Part shown: in pieces, positions 48,205 through 57,108 of the stretch
How the letters are laid out: every line of letters starts with the position of its first letter
Position numbering within the stretch: the first letter of the stretch is position 1
Assembly (NCBI RefSeq): GCF_003286125.1
Contig: NZ_QMED01000005.1
Coordinates: 124,001-188,000, forward strand
DNA length: 64,000 nt
Direction: 5' to 3'
Origin: Algibacillus agarilyticus
GTDB lineage: Bacteria > Pseudomonadota > Gammaproteobacteria > Enterobacterales > Alteromonadaceae
Notes under the pieces: generated by a model
Seen by the model: only the letters and a program-made list of their open reading frames with translations
Databases searched by the model: none
Told to the model about the DNA's origin: nothing
Made by a program: the position numbers and the translations under genes

Positions 48205-48819
48205 ATGACGTGTTTGCAAGGACTTAGTTTGTCTCTACATCCCACAAATATAAACAATCAACTAGCTGAAGAGACACCTTCTGATCTTATTAACCCCGAG
48301 GGGTTTGAGCAATTATTTGAGGCCAATAAAAATAGACTTTACCGCTATATTTACGCCTCAGTTTGGGATTCCGCGGCAGCTGACGATATTTTTCAAGAAA
48401 CCTGCCTAACCTTATGGAATGAGTTTTCAAAATATGAACCGGGCAGTGATTTTTCAAAGTGGGCAACTTGCATTGCTTTTAATCGTATTCGGGTATTTCG
48501 ACGCACCCAAAATAAATATCAATTAGGGCTAGACGATGACTTATTACAAGAGTTTAGTAACAACCTCCCTGTAATTGAAGACAGCACCATTGCACAAGAG
48601 GTCAAATGGCGCCACTTAGATCATTGTTACACGTTGCTCCCCTCTTCGATGCAGGAAATATATCAACATTTTTACAATCAGAACCTAATGGCACAAGACA
48701 TTGCCGATAAGACGGGCCGTTCTATTTATGCTATTCGTAAGGTTATCCACAAATTAAGAAAAAAATTATTTGATTGTGTAGAAAATAAATTAGCGGAGAT
48801 GAAAAATGATCAGAAGTGA
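48205..48819 (+). CDS. ECF RNA polymerase sigma factor (planctomycete-type family)
   Basis: A 204-aa sigma-70 family protein of the extracytoplasmic-function type. Region 2 is FEQLFEANKNRLYRYIYASVWDSAAADDIFQETCLTLWNEF with the DDIFQETCLTLW core helix; region 4 is MAQDIADKTGRSIYAIRKVIHKLRKKL, a helix-turn-helix. The pattern is closest to the family first seen in Rhodopirellula and Verrucomicrobia, often next to FecR/LamG proteins, as here. It overlaps the next gene by 14 bases, so anti-sigma and sigma are co-translated. It probably drives the two-box promoters found nearby. Confidence 0.88.
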   Translation: MTCLQGLSLSLHPTNINNQLAEETPSDLINPEGFEQLFEANKNRLYRYIYASVWDSAAADDIFQETCLTLWNEFSKYEPGSDFSKWATCIAFNRIRVFRRTQNKYQLGLDDDLLQEFSNNLPVIEDSTIAQEVKWRHLDHCYTLLPSSMQEIYQHFYNQNLMAQDIADKTGRSIYAIRKVIHKLRKKLFDCVENKLAEMKNDQK

Positions 48820-50485
48820 AAAGTACGCCGCTATACGAGAGATTGCTGACGCAATAGGAACAAAAACAGCAACACAAGAGCAAGAAAAGCAACTTGCTGA
48901 GTTACTAAGAGGTAACCTGGAGGCACAGCGTTTTTTTTACGATTACATGGGCATGCATATCGATTTACTCGCTCCTGCCGCTAGTAACTTCGAGTTTTCC
49001 TACAAACGAAAAATAGAAACCGCCGTTACAGAAGAGTTTACAGTGCGTCGCAAAGACACCTCTCAAACAATGAGTAACACAGATAATAATGAAGAAATAA
49101 CACAAACTAGATTAAAAAATTCATCTGAGAAAAAACACGAACACGCCCAAAAAATACCGTTAATTGTCAAATATAAATTATGGCTGATACTAACCGCCGC
49201 AGTGTTATTGTTGCTGTTACTTTGGCAGCAGTTTAATCAAAGCTCTGCGCCTATTATTGCTAAAATAGAAAAAGGTCAACTATCCATTGTTGACCACGGT
49301 ATGATCAACGGCAATCATTTATTTTCAGGGGTATACCAAACGATTCAAGCGTCCAGTCTATTACTTGTTGATGGCAGTACATTGCACCTAGCCGCTCATA
49401 GTCATATTAAATTTTTTAACAACCACGAAATGCGACTAACTCAAGGTAAACTGAGTGTTGCACCCGCATCAGATAATAATAATATTATTGTTCATGTCCC
49501 TAACTTTACCTTGAATTCAAATGGCGGCAAATTTTCTATAGATTTAACACAAGATAAGCCCGTCATTGACAGTGGTGAAAACACCTTGTTAATACCAAGA
49601 CGCTGGCAACCAAAACACTTTTGGAGTTTTGATAGTCAAAGTGATCGCGTAATTGATTCAGTAGGTAGTGCCTCTGGCATACCCGCGGCAGGAGCCACTC
49701 GAACAACCGGTTTACTAGGTCGAGGCGGTTTTTATTTTAATAACCACTCTACTGATCGCATTGACCTAGGCAGTGGTGGCGGAACAGTGCCAGCTACGGG
49801 AACGTTTGCGGTATCTGATGGTGTGACCATTGAAGTCTTGATCCGGCCTGAATACTCCGGTGAACTTGGCGAAATAGATCAAATATTTAGTAAAGATACT
49901 GGCGATGAAAAACTGCGTATGGTACTCGGTTTCCAACATAACAGCACCAAAAAACACCTACAGCCAGATCTCGATGTTAATGAAAGTTTAGAGTTTGGTT
50001 TATATATATTAGGCCAAGGTTACAACCGTTTAAAACTGCCGCTTGATGGGCTAAATGGCCGACCAACATTAGCACAGCTTAAAGACGGTAACATGCACCA
50101 TATAGTCGTATCTTATAGTGTAAATACAGGACTTAAAGCAATATATATTGATGGACAAATGCTTGCTTCTTATCAGTATCCTCTCGGTTCTAAAATGCTA
50201 ACGGGCGGTCCAGGAAGTGCTACAATAGGTAACACTCAAGGTGCAAACCGGTGGAAATTAAAATCGTTTTCAGGGGTTATTGATGAGGTTGCATTCTACG
50301 ACTTCGCTTTACCTGCCTTTATGGTGCAAGCGCACTGGATAAATGTACAACAAGATAAAAATTACTTTGGTTTTCAGCCGAGTGCCAAAACACTGCCCAA
50401 AATAATGAACTTGGTGCTACCAGCATATTCTTCTGTGGAGCTTGACCCCTTAACAGGCTTACCCTACCAAGTACTTAAACAATAA
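48806..50485 (+). CDS. FecR-LamG membrane anti-sigma protein
   Basis: A 559-aa single-pass protein. Residues 1-100 are a cytoplasmic helical part (anti-sigma-like, with KQLAELLRGNLEAQRFFYDYMGMH), 124-141 is the transmembrane helix, about 150-260 is a FecR-like periplasmic beta domain, and about 270-520 is a LamG/concanavalin-A-like domain (IDLGSGGGTVPATGTFAVSDGVTIEVLIRP, MHHIVVSYSVNTGLKAIYIDGQ, FSGVIDEVAFYDFAL). The LamG domain could bind a carbohydrate and so switch the sigma factor. The start has GGAG 8-11 bases upstream inside the sigma gene. Confidence 0.83.
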   Translation: MIRSEKYAAIREIADAIGTKTATQEQEKQLAELLRGNLEAQRFFYDYMGMHIDLLAPAASNFEFSYKRKIETAVTEEFTVRRKDTSQTMSNTDNNEEITQTRLKNSSEKKHEHAQKIPLIVKYKLWLILTAAVLLLLLLWQQFNQSSAPIIAKIEKGQLSIVDHGMINGNHLFSGVYQTIQASSLLLVDGSTLHLAAHSHIKFFNNHEMRLTQGKLSVAPASDNNNIIVHVPNFTLNSNGGKFSIDLTQDKPVIDSGENTLLIPRRWQPKHFWSFDSQSDRVIDSVGSASGIPAAGATRTTGLLGRGGFYFNNHSTDRIDLGSGGGTVPATGTFAVSDGVTIEVLIRPEYSGELGEIDQIFSKDTGDEKLRMVLGFQHNSTKKHLQPDLDVNESLEFGLYILGQGYNRLKLPLDGLNGRPTLAQLKDGNMHHIVVSYSVNTGLKAIYIDGQMLASYQYPLGSKMLTGGPGSATIGNTQGANRWKLKSFSGVIDEVAFYDFALPAFMVQAHWINVQQDKNYFGFQPSAKTLPKIMNLVLPAYSSVELDPLTGLPYQVLKQ

Positions 50486-50502
50486 CCGTATTCACTCATC
50501 TT

Positions 50503-50541
50503 ACAGCCGTCAAACGACTTGTTAAATACATTGACGGCTGT
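50503..50541 (+). terminator. Terminator after the sigma/anti-sigma operon
   Basis: A perfect 11-bp stem (ACAGCCGTCAA / TTGACGGCTGT) with a 17-base loop. The T run is weak, but it ends the two-gene operon before the promoter at 50573. Confidence 0.65.
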
Positions 50542-50572
50542 TGCTACTATTCCAAATTAAATTAAAAAAACA

Positions 50573-50602
50573 GGGGTATCAATCCACTTTATTGGCGGCT
50601 TA
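50573..50602 (+). promoter_or_regulatory. ECF-like promoter of the third sulfatase gene
   Basis: GGGGTATCAAT (50573-50583), a 13-base spacer, GGCTTA (50597-50602). The GTG start is at 50720. It has the exact first box and spacing of the lyase and rhamnosidase promoters. Confidence 0.6.
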
Positions 50603-50719
50603 TTACATATAGAAGCACCATTTTTTGTCTAAAAATGACGTTTTTCTAAATTTAACGCTTTAATGTTTAAACTTTAAAAGCAGAGCAACGTCACTCTTAT
50701 AATAAGCAGGAATAACCCA

Positions 50720-52216
50720 GTGAATGATATAAATAAATCTGTTAAAGCAGGCTTTTTAATACTGTTGATAGCCACGATGATCAGTGCATGTACGCTACTT
50801 GAAAGCAATATACAGCAAGAGACTGTTTATCAAGTGAATAAAACAGATAATGCCGAACCGCCAAGCCAAGCAAAAAAGCAAAATATTGTGATGATCATGG
50901 TTGATGATTTACGCCCGGTACTGGGTGTTTACGGCGACAAAAATGCCCATACTCCCAATATGGATGCCTTAGCCGCGCAAGGTGTTACCTTTACCCAAGC
51001 TTACGCCAATGTACCGGTTTGTGGTGCCTCTCGTGCCAGTATGCTTACGGGGATCCGCCCCACTAAAACCCGTTTCATTAATTATAAAGCGGTGGCAGAA
51101 AAAGATGCCCCTGGTGCAAAATCATTACCCCAAGTATTACGAGAGTCTGGTTATCACACCATGGCAATAGGTAAAATATTTCATACCGGTAGTGATTTAG
51201 CCGAAGAAAGTTGGAGTGAAAAAGTACAACATTCAGGGCTGCCACATGCCACTCGTTTAAACCCTAATTCAGAAAACCACCTGAAAACAAAGAAAAACAG
51301 TAAGCGTATTAATGGCCCTTGGTACGAAACGGCTGATGTCGCCGATGAAGCCTACCCTGACGGTAAAGTAAAAGAGAAAGCATTAACCGCATTAAGCAGA
51401 CTTGCCAAGCAAGATCAACCTTTCTTTTTAGGCGTTGGTTTTATTCGCCCGCACTTACCGTTTTATGCGCCCAAAAAGTATTATGATTTACATCCAAAAG
51501 AGAAGTTTTCACCGTTCTTTCATCGGGAAAAACCAACTAATGCCCCAGAATCGCTTCGTGGATCAGGTGAAATTCATACCTATCATCATAAGGGGTATAC
51601 TTTCAACAGTGACGCTTTTCATGTGTCGTCATTACAGGGCTATTATGCTTCGGTAAGTTATATTGACGCACTGGTTGGTGACGTAGTTGCTCAAATTGAC
51701 CGCCTTGGCCTGCGCGAAAACACCACCATTATGCTGATCAGCGATCATGGTTTTAACTTGGGTGAGCATAACTTTTGGACGAAACACACCATGTTAGAAA
51801 CCTCATTGCGTATTCCGATGATCGTCTCTGGACCAAATATAGCGAAAAACCAAAAAACCGATGCCTTGGTTGAGCTGCTTGATGTTTTTCCTACCATTAC
51901 TGAAATCACCAACCTTAGCGCGCCAGCACAAATAGAGGGTGAGAGTTTTGTGAAGTCTTTAAAAGACCCTGCGCTTAAACATAAAAAACAAATCTATAGC
52001 CGCTTTAAAGCAGGAGACTCTATTGTTACCGATGACTTTATTTTCACGTCATACACAACAAAAGATAACCAAATAGAAGAAATGTTATATGACCATAAAC
52101 AAGATCCACATGAAATCAATAATGTAGTGCACGAGCCAAGTTATCAAAGTCGCGCCGCTCAGTTACGTGCACAATTAGCTGCGTGCATGCAACAGCAAAA
52201 TTGCGAGACGCATTAA
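50720..52216 (+). CDS. S1-family sulfatase, iduronate-2-sulfatase-like lipoprotein
   Basis: A 498-aa sulfatase with a lipoprotein signal (MISAC, Cys 24). QNIVMIMVDDLRPVLGVYGD, the metal site, and VPVCGASRASMLTG with Cys 101 as formylglycine site are visible; HGFNLGEHNFWTKH and late blocks fit the iduronate-2-sulfatase-like group. The motif is CxASR instead of CxPSR, a variant seen in this group, so it should still be matured. Since ulvan contains iduronate and rhamnose sulfates, the specificity is open. The start is GTG with AGGA 8 bases before it. Confidence 0.9.
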   Translation: MNDINKSVKAGFLILLIATMISACTLLESNIQQETVYQVNKTDNAEPPSQAKKQNIVMIMVDDLRPVLGVYGDKNAHTPNMDALAAQGVTFTQAYANVPVCGASRASMLTGIRPTKTRFINYKAVAEKDAPGAKSLPQVLRESGYHTMAIGKIFHTGSDLAEESWSEKVQHSGLPHATRLNPNSENHLKTKKNSKRINGPWYETADVADEAYPDGKVKEKALTALSRLAKQDQPFFLGVGFIRPHLPFYAPKKYYDLHPKEKFSPFFHREKPTNAPESLRGSGEIHTYHHKGYTFNSDAFHVSSLQGYYASVSYIDALVGDVVAQIDRLGLRENTTIMLISDHGFNLGEHNFWTKHTMLETSLRIPMIVSGPNIAKNQKTDALVELLDVFPTITEITNLSAPAQIEGESFVKSLKDPALKHKKQIYSRFKAGDSIVTDDFIFTSYTTKDNQIEEMLYDHKQDPHEINNVVHEPSYQSRAAQLRAQLAACMQQQNCETH

Positions 52217-52242
52217 GTAGGTTACGAGATATTTGTATTGTT

Positions 52243-52268
52243 GCTGTAATCATGCCTTGTATTACAGC
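52243..52268 (+). terminator. Weak hairpin after the third sulfatase gene
   Basis: An 8-bp stem GCTGTAAT / ATTACAGC with a 10-base loop and no T run. It may be an attenuator, since the next gene lies 196 bases on without a clear promoter. Confidence 0.35.
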
Positions 52269-52463
52269 GCTACCCGACGATGAAAATAATCTTTAATACA
52301 GAACGTCAAATGAATAAGAACAACAAACATTGTCAAAAGCCATACGACTGGCGATAACTTTTTGTTCGAATTTCAACTAGGTTTGTCATGAAACATTGCG
52401 ACAAAACAGATCAGACCAAACAGCTCTTAAAAAACGTTTATAAAAATTTAAGTAAGGGATCAC

Positions 52464-53342
52464 ATGTTATTTATTAAAAAGACCACAGCGTTATTATTAC
52501 TGTCAATAGTGGTAACACTCCTGACTGCTGGCTGTGCAACCAATTGCCCCAAAATAACAGCGACCACTAACTGCAATTCACAAGCGCAGCATGTAAACCA
52601 TCAAAAAAACAGTGAAAACCCAGCCCAGCCAGACAGTGAGGGCTGGGTTTTACAGTTTGAAGATTTAGGAGAAGCACCGTGGCAAGACAATTGGTTTCTT
52701 GATGGCCGTTCAGCCAAAGTTACCAACACCCAAAAAGGCATTCAAATAATTGCCGGACCAGAGCCTAAAAATGATGCTCACCACGCGGTATTATGGACCA
52801 AACAACAGTTCTTCGGTGATATCAAAATTGAATACGATTTCACTAAAATAGATGATATGAAAACCATGGTGAATATATTATTCATTCAAGCGACTGGTAT
52901 AGGGGGCGAGTTTGATCAAGACATTTCATTATGGAACCATCGTCGCCAAGTGCCGTCGATGAAGTTTTATTTTGAACGGATGAAATTGTTACACATTAGT
53001 TATGCTGCTTACAGACAAGTCAATGATGATCCTGACTATGACTACATCAGAGCACGCGCCTACCCTTTACACCCCACCAAAGGCTTTAAAGGGATGGAGG
53101 TGCCGCCGAGCTACTATCGCACTGGTTTATTCAAAAAAGACGTTACCTACACCATGGTCGTTGAAAAAACTAAAACCCAAATGACCTTATCAGTGAAAGA
53201 GAAAAATGCCCCAGATACATCATTAAAAGCATTCACCTGGCGACTACCAGAACGAGGACAAGTTGACTATGGCCGTATCGGATTAAGGCAAATGTATACC
53301 CGAAATTCGATTTATAATAATTTTCGTGTGTATACACGTTAA
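52464..53342 (+). CDS. DUF1961 family lipoprotein
   Basis: A 292-aa lipoprotein (LLTAGC, Cys 24) with a jelly-roll-like DUF1961 domain: WVLQFEDLGEAPWQDNWFLDGRSAKVTNTQKGIQIIAGPEPKNDAHHAVLWTKQQFFGDIKIEYDFTKID, GGEFDQDISLWNHRRQVPSMKFYFERMKLLHISYAAY, and a final RIGLRQMYTRNSIYNNFRVYT strand. Such proteins are common in polysaccharide loci of marine bacteria; activity is not established, though the fold resembles lyases and GH16-type lectins. AAGGGA lies 6 bases before the ATG. It follows the third sulfatase on the same strand and may be co-expressed. Confidence 0.78.
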   Translation: MLFIKKTTALLLLSIVVTLLTAGCATNCPKITATTNCNSQAQHVNHQKNSENPAQPDSEGWVLQFEDLGEAPWQDNWFLDGRSAKVTNTQKGIQIIAGPEPKNDAHHAVLWTKQQFFGDIKIEYDFTKIDDMKTMVNILFIQATGIGGEFDQDISLWNHRRQVPSMKFYFERMKLLHISYAAYRQVNDDPDYDYIRARAYPLHPTKGFKGMEVPPSYYRTGLFKKDVTYTMVVEKTKTQMTLSVKEKNAPDTSLKAFTWRLPERGQVDYGRIGLRQMYTRNSIYNNFRVYTR

Positions 53343-53866
53343 TAATAAGATTTCACGCTTAACAAACAAAGTAGAGCCGATTGACCGTATTATTGATGCA
53401 GACTTTGGAGCAAAAGAAAAGCGCGTTCTACTGCGAAAGTCAGGCTTACTACTGGCGCCTGACTAAGGTTACATATTCAATTTAGTAACTAACTCATTTC
53501 GAGGCAAAAGTAAGTCAGCTAGTAACGCGCCAATGGACAGAAACGAGCTAGGACGAATGCGTGCTTTGTGCCAATAGTGGAAGCATACAGTCAAATTTTC
53601 AATATCGGTTTTCTGCTGATAAGCAGACGTTTAACCAACTCAAATTCTGCATATTTGGTAGGTCATCATAAGCAAAGTGCATCCAACTTTTAGAATGATA
53701 TCGTTTAATGTCTCGCTTTGTCGCAACGCCGAGCTGGATTAATATAGTTAAGTGGACAGATGATTCACACCTTAGCGTGTGATCTGCGCCTGGCAGAAGC
53801 TGTCCGAAAACAACGATACAAAAATATATGCGATGTGAACCACCTGAGGTATTGAGTCTAAAGCAT
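53343..53866. other. Boundary region between glycan locus and DRT3 operon
   Basis: About 520 bases without an intact gene. It contains an 8-bp-stem hairpin AGTCAGGC/GCCTGACT (53438-53464), a tetraloop hairpin TCTGCT-GATA-AGCAGA (53612-53627), and the three-way-junction element at 53754-53805. A short open frame ending at 53466 has no family likeness. Confidence 0.5.
53754..53805 (-). ncRNA. Candidate structured RNA (three-way junction) downstream of drt3b
   Basis: The 52 bases fold into a closed junction from perfect pairs only: outer stem GGACAG (53754-53759) with CTGTCC (53800-53805); hairpin TCACAC-CTTAGC-GTGTGA (53765-53782); and hairpin TCTGC-GCCTG-GCAGA (53783-53797). It begins about 60 bases past the stop of drt3b and would be at the 3' end of the defence transcript. 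DRT3 systems are known to need a non-coding RNA with an AC-rich template, and this element contains TCACAC, but a longer AC repeat is missing here. It might instead be part of an insertion-sequence end. Confidence 0.4.
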
Positions 53867-55855
53867 TTAGTAAGGGCTTCGCAATTCCTTTTTCATTAAA
53901 ATTTGGGCCAAATTCTCTCGTTTCCATGTAAAGAACCATTCTTGGCTTTTGAGATAATCGAAAACGGTATCATCTGACGGTGGCTGTCTTAACTTAGACC
54001 AAATAATACTGAATAACGCCTGTTTAAATGTATCACCAAAAAACGGGTTAGAAAGGCTATCGAACATCATGCAAGTTAAGTCTGTACAACTCCGTATTTG
54101 CTCGCTATCACTGGCAGTGAATACTTCTAATATCTCGTTCTCTATAAACGAATTTATCTCACTGTGCTCAGCCTTATTTTCAATAAAGCTAGACAATACC
54201 ATTAATTGAAAATAACCAAGTTGAGCGCCTTCCTTTTTTATTAACTTACTTTGCTCATCGCGCTCTAGATCAAATAGATCAATTAATTTAGATTCTGAAA
54301 TAGGATAATCATCAAAATTTGTTCTTATAGACACCAAAAGGTTTAAAGTTTCAATTGAGTTGGCCTTACCTTTATCTTTCATCTTGGAAAGCAGCAACAC
54401 TGACTCATCGTATATTTTCTTACGGACGTTATCTTTAAAAGATACATGAGTAACCTTTGTGATAGTGTTCAACCTAACAACTATTTGAGTAATAATGTAA
54501 GTTGTTCTGACTCTAATATCCATGCTGTAAATAAAAAATGAAATTTCTAAAACGAACAACAGTAATTTAAGTAGTTGCTCCGTATTATTTTCTACAAGCG
54601 ACGATTTAACTCTTTCATCTTCAAGTATGCGATAAAGCTTTCGTCTTACCTCACCAAGTGTATAGCCACTTAAACTCTCATAACTCACGTCATTATCTTT
54701 AACGAGTCTTTTTAAGTTTTTTATAAATCGGTTTGCTTCCCTAGATGGATTGATAGGCTTGATAAAAGAAGCATCTTCTTTTTTCTCATGTTCTTCCGTT
54801 AATAGATTTTCAAAAGTCTTTGAAACTAAGTCTTTTGCATCCATTTTTGCAATAGTTAATCCAGTAATAAATGGCACTTCAACAAACTCAGTTTTTGATT
54901 CATTCACAAACAGTTTGAACTCTTCTAGTTCTCCTAAAACTACATCTAATATTTTCTTTGCTGTAGATTGATTTTTTGTATAAAGGAAATAATCGTCTAC
55001 ATAACGTCTAACTGTGTAGTCGCTGTCAAACCGAAGTTTTAGCTTGTTTTTCACGTTTTCGATAATATTAAGGTCGATACGCTGTAAAATAACTTCTGCA
55101 AATATCCTAGAAAATTCTGGGCCTATTATTATTCCACTGTTTTCATCTTCATTAGCTTGTAGCATCAATTGCTCAAACTGCGATTCCACTGAAAAATGTT
55201 GCGAGTATCGTTTGGCAAACTCTTTACCTTTTAAAGCCCAGCCAAAGCTAGGAACAAATATATTATGGAAGCATTTAGAGATATCAAACCGTGTTAAGTG
55301 TTCAAACTTTTTTTCTATTCTGTGTGATTCATAGGAATCATAATACTTATACAAGAAGTTGTATTTCTTATAGGTAAAGTAAGAGCTGGCAAACTTAGAC
55401 TCCTTTTCAAAACCATCTCTTTCAACTTCAACGCCTTCGCGAGTTACTGGTTCAGAGCTATCTTCAAGTTCCTTTTCATAAAACCTTGAAGCAACCCTAC
55501 TAGGCGCTCGCAAACTCACGGGGCTTCTAGAGCAAAGCTCGGTGATTAATGAGTCATAATCTCTGTATAAATTCGAAATCTTAATTTGAACCGCAGGATG
55601 TGGAACTGACAAAAGTCTTTTACTCTTTGAGTTCTTATGAATTCTATAGTTGTATGGTTTCGTGTACTTCTCATAGTCAAAGAACAGTTTAATAAAGCCT
55701 GAGATAGATGGGGCTACTGAACTAAAAGGAGATTCTTGCCCTTTGAGGTAGTGGTAAACACCTTCATTTAAAAAGTTGATCGGAACTTCATAAGGCAAAG
55801 TATCAGTGATTATTACGCGAAAGTGATCATGTTTATCAACCTTAGCTTTACCCAT
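53867..55855 (-). CDS. drt3b: Defence reverse transcriptase Drt3b (UG8-type)
   Basis: A protein of about 662 aa with reverse transcriptase blocks in the first half and a long helical C-terminal part (about 370-660). In numbering from the GTG at 55864: RFDISKCFHNIF with Asp 194 (motif A), GIIIGPEFSRIFAEVIL (B), RRYVDDYFLY at about 286-295 with YVDD 288-291 (C), and VNESKTEF (D). The pairing of a 410-aa and a 660-aa reverse transcriptase is the DRT3 arrangement, in which Drt3a and Drt3b make complementary dinucleotide-repeat DNA during phage defence. I prefer the ATG at 55855, which overlaps the drt3a stop as TAATG and has GAGG 8 bases before it. Confidence 0.82.
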   Translation of the reverse strand: MGKAKVDKHDHFRVIITDTLPYEVPINFLNEGVYHYLKGQESPFSSVAPSISGFIKLFFDYEKYTKPYNYRIHKNSKSKRLLSVPHPAVQIKISNLYRDYDSLITELCSRSPVSLRAPSRVASRFYEKELEDSSEPVTREGVEVERDGFEKESKFASSYFTYKKYNFLYKYYDSYESHRIEKKFEHLTRFDISKCFHNIFVPSFGWALKGKEFAKRYSQHFSVESQFEQLMLQANEDENSGIIIGPEFSRIFAEVILQRIDLNIIENVKNKLKLRFDSDYTVRRYVDDYFLYTKNQSTAKKILDVVLGELEEFKLFVNESKTEFVEVPFITGLTIAKMDAKDLVSKTFENLLTEEHEKKEDASFIKPINPSREANRFIKNLKRLVKDNDVSYESLSGYTLGEVRRKLYRILEDERVKSSLVENNTEQLLKLLLFVLEISFFIYSMDIRVRTTYIITQIVVRLNTITKVTHVSFKDNVRKKIYDESVLLLSKMKDKGKANSIETLNLLVSIRTNFDDYPISESKLIDLFDLERDEQSKLIKKEGAQLGYFQLMVLSSFIENKAEHSEINSFIENEILEVFTASDSEQIRSCTDLTCMMFDSLSNPFFGDTFKQALFSIIWSKLRQPPSDDTVFDYLKSQEWFFTWKRENLAQILMKKELRSPY

Positions 55856-57090
55856 TACCAACACCTCTTTATTTTTTTATTCAAGTCGTTGGAAAAACTG
55901 TTCATCACTCGGTTATTAAAGCCAAATTGAAATGATATTGCTTCTATTTGTCTAAGCCTAATGTCACTGGCAGTGCCACCATGATTTTTTATTAACTGCA
56001 TAGCAGAATAAGCAGGCTCTTTACTTGAATTGATAAACTTCTGATAAAAAGCATCCAGTTCTTTCAACTGAGAATGGTCATTTATTAGTGGGTAGTTATA
56101 GTAAATACCTGACTTTAATTTTGTTTTTTCTATATCACCGATAATATATTGATTAGCACTTAAAAACTTTAATCTAGCTAACAATAGCTTATACCTTCTA
56201 TCTTTTGAGTACGCTCGACAAGTCCTACGAACTCGTTCTTTAATCTTGTTGATCTTATTCTTACTTATTAATACTTTAACTTTTCTTCTGTTTTTAAATT
56301 TCCTTGGGCAATTCTCAATTTGCAACTTATAGCCAAGGTAGTCGATTTCTGTCACATTTCCTCGACTCGAATCATTTAGCGTAGTGTAAATACTTTTATC
56401 AGTGTTTAGCGAAAGCTCTTTTGCAGAAGCCTTTAGCCTTTCCTTCATAATAGATTCAAGCTGGGCTTGTTCACCTGAGTAAAACACTATGATGTCGTCA
56501 ACATACCTAGCATAGAAGTAAACTTTGCTATCAAGCTTGATTTGCTTATCAAAATGACGAATCCTAATTTCTGATAGTGTAGAACTAAGTGACATTCCTC
56601 TAGGTAGCCCTTGAATTCCTTGGCTAGCAAGCTGTATATCCCATTGTTTCAGTGCCATTCTGTTTTGGTGTGATAGCAGCCATTCTTCTGTGATGAATTT
56701 AACAATGGACGTTCGATCTAATGATTCATAAAAGTCTTTAATATCAAGACGAGCGATGGTAACAGGCTGAGAGTCTTTGGCTAAAGCTATTGTCTGTTTG
56801 ACTATGGCATGTCGATCAGATGGTCTAACTTTAAAAAGTCGGCGAATATTGTCATTTAGTTTTTTAGCGACTAGTTCATCGGCAGCACTCGCAAATGCCC
56901 AACCAACTTTACCCTTAAATGATTTTTTTGCGAACCGAGAAAATTGGTACTCGCCTGCACTTAATTTTCCTTCAATTTGCTCATAGGTATTAGCAACAAA
57001 ATTACTATATTCAGTACCTGGTTGAAATTTTTTCCATGTATTAATACCCAAAAGCTTAATCGCTTTTTTAGAAATTGATTGATCCAGCAT
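55855..57090 (-). CDS. drt3a: Defence reverse transcriptase Drt3a (UG3-type)
   Basis: A 411-aa reverse transcriptase. Motif A ARLDIKDFYESL (Asp 116, Asp 119), motif B QGLPRGMSLSSTLSEI, motif C FYARYVDDIIVFY (YVDD 196-199), motif D LSLNTDKSIY, motif E IDYLGYKLQI, then a basic helical thumb and end (KVKVLISKNKINKIKERVRRTCRAY). It has no maturase or endonuclease domain, so is not a group II intron protein. Position, length and partner match Drt3a of the DRT3 anti-phage system. AAGGAC lies 7 bases before the ATG, and the stop is fused to the Drt3b start. Confidence 0.83.
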   Translation of the reverse strand: MLDQSISKKAIKLLGINTWKKFQPGTEYSNFVANTYEQIEGKLSAGEYQFSRFAKKSFKGKVGWAFASAADELVAKKLNDNIRRLFKVRPSDRHAIVKQTIALAKDSQPVTIARLDIKDFYESLDRTSIVKFITEEWLLSHQNRMALKQWDIQLASQGIQGLPRGMSLSSTLSEIRIRHFDKQIKLDSKVYFYARYVDDIIVFYSGEQAQLESIMKERLKASAKELSLNTDKSIYTTLNDSSRGNVTEIDYLGYKLQIENCPRKFKNRRKVKVLISKNKINKIKERVRRTCRAYSKDRRYKLLLARLKFLSANQYIIGDIEKTKLKSGIYYNYPLINDHSQLKELDAFYQKFINSSKEPAYSAMQLIKNHGGTASDIRLRQIEAISFQFGFNNRVMNSFSNDLNKKIKRCW

Positions 57091-57108
57091 GTAAAAGTCC
57101 TTTTCTTT

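Noticed and set aside
53325-53338. ACACAC on the minus strand at the DUF1961 gene end as the DRT3 RNA template
   Set aside because: It lies in a coding end with its own reading-frame reason, about 530 bases from drt3b, and is only six bases long.
53341-53463. Short open frame ending ...LLRKSGLLLAPD as a transposase remnant
   Set aside because: It is about 40 codons with no recognised motif, and it overlaps a hairpin that explains part of the sequence.
53751-53806. The junction element as an integron attC site
   Set aside because: One side resembles GTTRRRY, but the partner RYYYAAC core is missing and no integrase or cassette order is seen.
55855-57090. Drt3a as a group II intron maturase or retron enzyme
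   Set aside because: There is no maturase X or endonuclease domain, no intron RNA features, and a second unlike reverse transcriptase is fused in the operon.
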